Source: Stenotrophomonas rhizophila | GTDB lineage: Bacteria; Pseudomonadota; Gammaproteobacteria; Xanthomonadales; Xanthomonadaceae | DNA length: 64,000 bases | Reading direction: 5' to 3' | Assembly: GCF_000661955.1 (NCBI RefSeq) | Contig: NZ_CP007597.1 | Coordinates: 2,584,984 to 2,648,983, forward strand | Translations under genes and position numbers: made by a program | Part shown: positions 62,748 through 64,000 of the stretch, piece by piece | Layout of the letters: every line of letters starts with the position of its first letter | How positions within the stretch are numbered: position 1 is the first letter of the stretch | The notes under the pieces: model-generated | The model's input: only the letters and a program-made list of their open reading frames with translations | Told to the model about the DNA's origin: nothing | The model's database searches: none

Positions 62748-63956
62748 TTATTGTGCCAACCGGAATGCGGTCAGCTTTCCATCAACGTTCTGCACCAGCA
62801 GAATCCCATCAGCGGTTACCGGCTGCGCCAGGAGCGCGTCACCGCCACTCTTGGCGCGAGCGGCAAGCTCGCCATTATCTGTCCGCAACCAGTGCAGGTA
62901 GCCCTTGTAGTCGCCTACAACGACATAGTCGCCCTGCACCGCCGGTCCGGTCAGCGAACGGCGCGCCAAGGCGGTCTGCGACCACATCGCGCTGCCACTG
63001 CTCTTGTCCAGGCCGAACACGCCACCCTTGTTGTCGGTGACAAACACATTGCCCGAGGTCAGGGCCACGCCACCGGCGCCGCCATGATCACGCGACCACA
63101 GCGGACGGCCCGTCGGGCCTTCGATCGCCATGGTCTGGTTCTTGAAGCTGCCCACGAACAGCGTATTGCCTTCCAGCACCGGGGCGCCGTCCACGTCGGA
63201 CATACGCTCCAGTTCGGTACGGCCTTCGCCGTTGGCGACCATCTGGTCCCACACGGTGCGGCCGTCGGTCATCGCCAGGGCCGACACGCTGCCATCATCG
63301 TTGCCGACGAACAGCACGCCCGGGCCAGCCACCACGGCGGCATTGCCGCGCACGGTCAGCGCCGGCAGCTCACGCGGGTTGAACCAGCGCTGGGTGCCGT
63401 TCTCGGCATCCAAGGCGGTCACGCGACCGTCGTTGCTGCGCACGAACACCATGCCCTGGGCGATTGCCGGGGCGGCGATCACTTCGCCAGGCACCTTGGC
63501 GCGCCACTTCTCGGCGCCGTCTTCGGCACCCAGCGCGATGACCTGGCCGTCCAGCGTCCCGATCACCACCAGGCCGCCACCCACGCCGGGGCCACCGGAG
63601 AGGCGCAGCTTGGGCTTCTTCTTTTCCTTGGCCGGCTCCCAGGTCCAGACCTTCTTGCCGGTCTGCAGGTCGATGGCATGCACGCCGCCGTAAATGGCGG
63701 CCGCATACACGCGGCCGTCGGCCACGGTCGGGCCCTGGCGGACGCCGATGCGCTTCTCGCCCTTGCCGACGTTCACGCTCCAGAGCCGGTCGACCTTGGC
63801 GGTCGGCTCGAACTTCACCAGTTCAGCCGGCTCCAATGCCTTCTTGGCCGCTGCATCCTTGCCGGCGAACCACCCCTTGACGGTAGTGCAACCGGACAAC
63901 GCCACGCCCAGCAGAACCAGGGTGGCAACGCGCTTGATCATGACCATATGCTTCAT
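62748..63956 (-). CDS. bamB: Outer-membrane assembly lipoprotein BamB
   Basis: BamB is a beta-propeller lipoprotein of the BAM complex that inserts outer-membrane proteins. The 402-residue protein has a lipobox LGVALSGCTT (cysteine near residue 23), then eight PQQ-like blades with recurring motifs such as VYAAAIYGGVHAIDLQTGKK, VIGTLDGQVIALGAEDGAEK, VFVRSNDGRVTALDAENGTQ and VVGDYKGYLHWLRTDNGELA. The ATG at 63956 overlaps the stop of the preceding gene (TAATG). The order yfgM-bamB-der is conserved. Confidence 0.95.
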   Translation of the reverse strand: MKHMVMIKRVATLVLLGVALSGCTTVKGWFAGKDAAAKKALEPAELVKFEPTAKVDRLWSVNVGKGEKRIGVRQGPTVADGRVYAAAIYGGVHAIDLQTGKKVWTWEPAKEKKKPKLRLSGGPGVGGGLVVIGTLDGQVIALGAEDGAEKWRAKVPGEVIAAPAIAQGMVFVRSNDGRVTALDAENGTQRWFNPRELPALTVRGNAAVVAGPGVLFVGNDDGSVSALAMTDGRTVWDQMVANGEGRTELERMSDVDGAPVLEGNTLFVGSFKNQTMAIEGPTGRPLWSRDHGGAGGVALTSGNVFVTDNKGGVFGLDKSSGSAMWSQTALARRSLTGPAVQGDYVVVGDYKGYLHWLRTDNGELAARAKSGGDALLAQPVTADGILLVQNVDGKLTAFRLAQ

Positions 63957-64000
63957 TACACCGACTCCGCAGCATCGGTGACGGTGCCACCGGCATCCAT
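63956..64000 (-). CDS. C-terminal end of a probable YfgM-like TPR protein (partial)
   Basis: The last fourteen codons (ending TDAAESV) and TAA stop of a minus-strand gene reach the window edge. The stop shares a base with the bamB start. From the conserved gene order it is probably the YfgM-type tetratricopeptide protein, but the visible sequence alone cannot show this. Confidence 0.45.
   Translation of the reverse strand: MDAGGTVTDAAESV

Overview
This 64 kb window looks like a chromosomal segment of a Stenotrophomonas species (Xanthomonadaceae). The evidence is the high GC content, GTAG-type stem-loop repeats of the SMAG family in many intergenic gaps, an APH(3')-II-type aminoglycoside phosphotransferase as found chromosomally in S. 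maltophilia, and a gumD/wzc/wzb-style exopolysaccharide operon. There are no rRNA or tRNA genes, no insertion sequences, no CRISPR array and no prophage structural module.

Region 1 (1-13.0 kb, minus strand) is a surface-polysaccharide operon. In transcription order it holds a GumD/WcaJ-type initiating phosphotransferase, a Wzb-type phosphatase, a Wzc-type tyrosine kinase/co-polymerase, a nucleotide-sugar epimerase, a CgeB-like glycosyltransferase, a KpsS/KpsC-like Kdo transferase, Wzx, Wzy, a hexapeptide acyltransferase, a collapsed kdsA, kdsC and kdsD (cut by the window edge). Three Kdo genes plus a Kdo transferase predict a Kdo-containing repeat unit. No outer-membrane exporter (Wza/GumB) gene lies in the window.

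Region 2 (13.3-19.8 kb, plus strand) is housekeeping: an antiquitin-type aldehyde dehydrogenase, an SDR, a DUF4190 protein, a methyltransferase, pyrD, murB and an EamA transporter. It ends in a 48-bp tandem array of SMAG-like repeats.

Region 3 (20-36.6 kb) is accessory. A spectinomycin-phosphotransferase-like gene is followed by a 2319-residue autotransporter with about 18 putative Ig repeats. Divergent from it are three tandem phage-collar (MdpB-like) genes, a GNAT and a convergent DUF6916 gene. Next come an aph(3')-II gene, a putative HicA-like toxin/HTH antitoxin pair with its own palindromic operator, a secreted F5/8C-glycosidase and an orphan Imm1-type immunity gene. The collar/autotransporter locus is the best candidate here for an undescribed system.

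Region 4 (36.6-49.6 kb, minus strand) resembles the Bacillus sna/cmo (ytm) locus for S-modified cysteine salvage, rebuilt for a Gram-negative cell. It has a TonB receptor, FMN reductase, three luciferase-like monooxygenases, a DUF3088 protein, an M20 deacetylase, a GNAT, a fused permease-ATPase and a solute-binding protein. A divergent FtrA/AraC-type regulator sits beside it.

Region 5 (49.8-64 kb) is mostly conserved backbone on the minus strand: an unknown gene, bdhA, a secreted DJ-1/PfpI protein with a divergent LysR regulator, guaA, guaB, folD, a Kef-type antiporter, a rhodanese-ThiF/MoeB protein, der, bamB and the last codons of a probable yfgM-like gene. Its gaps are rich in SMAG stem-loops.
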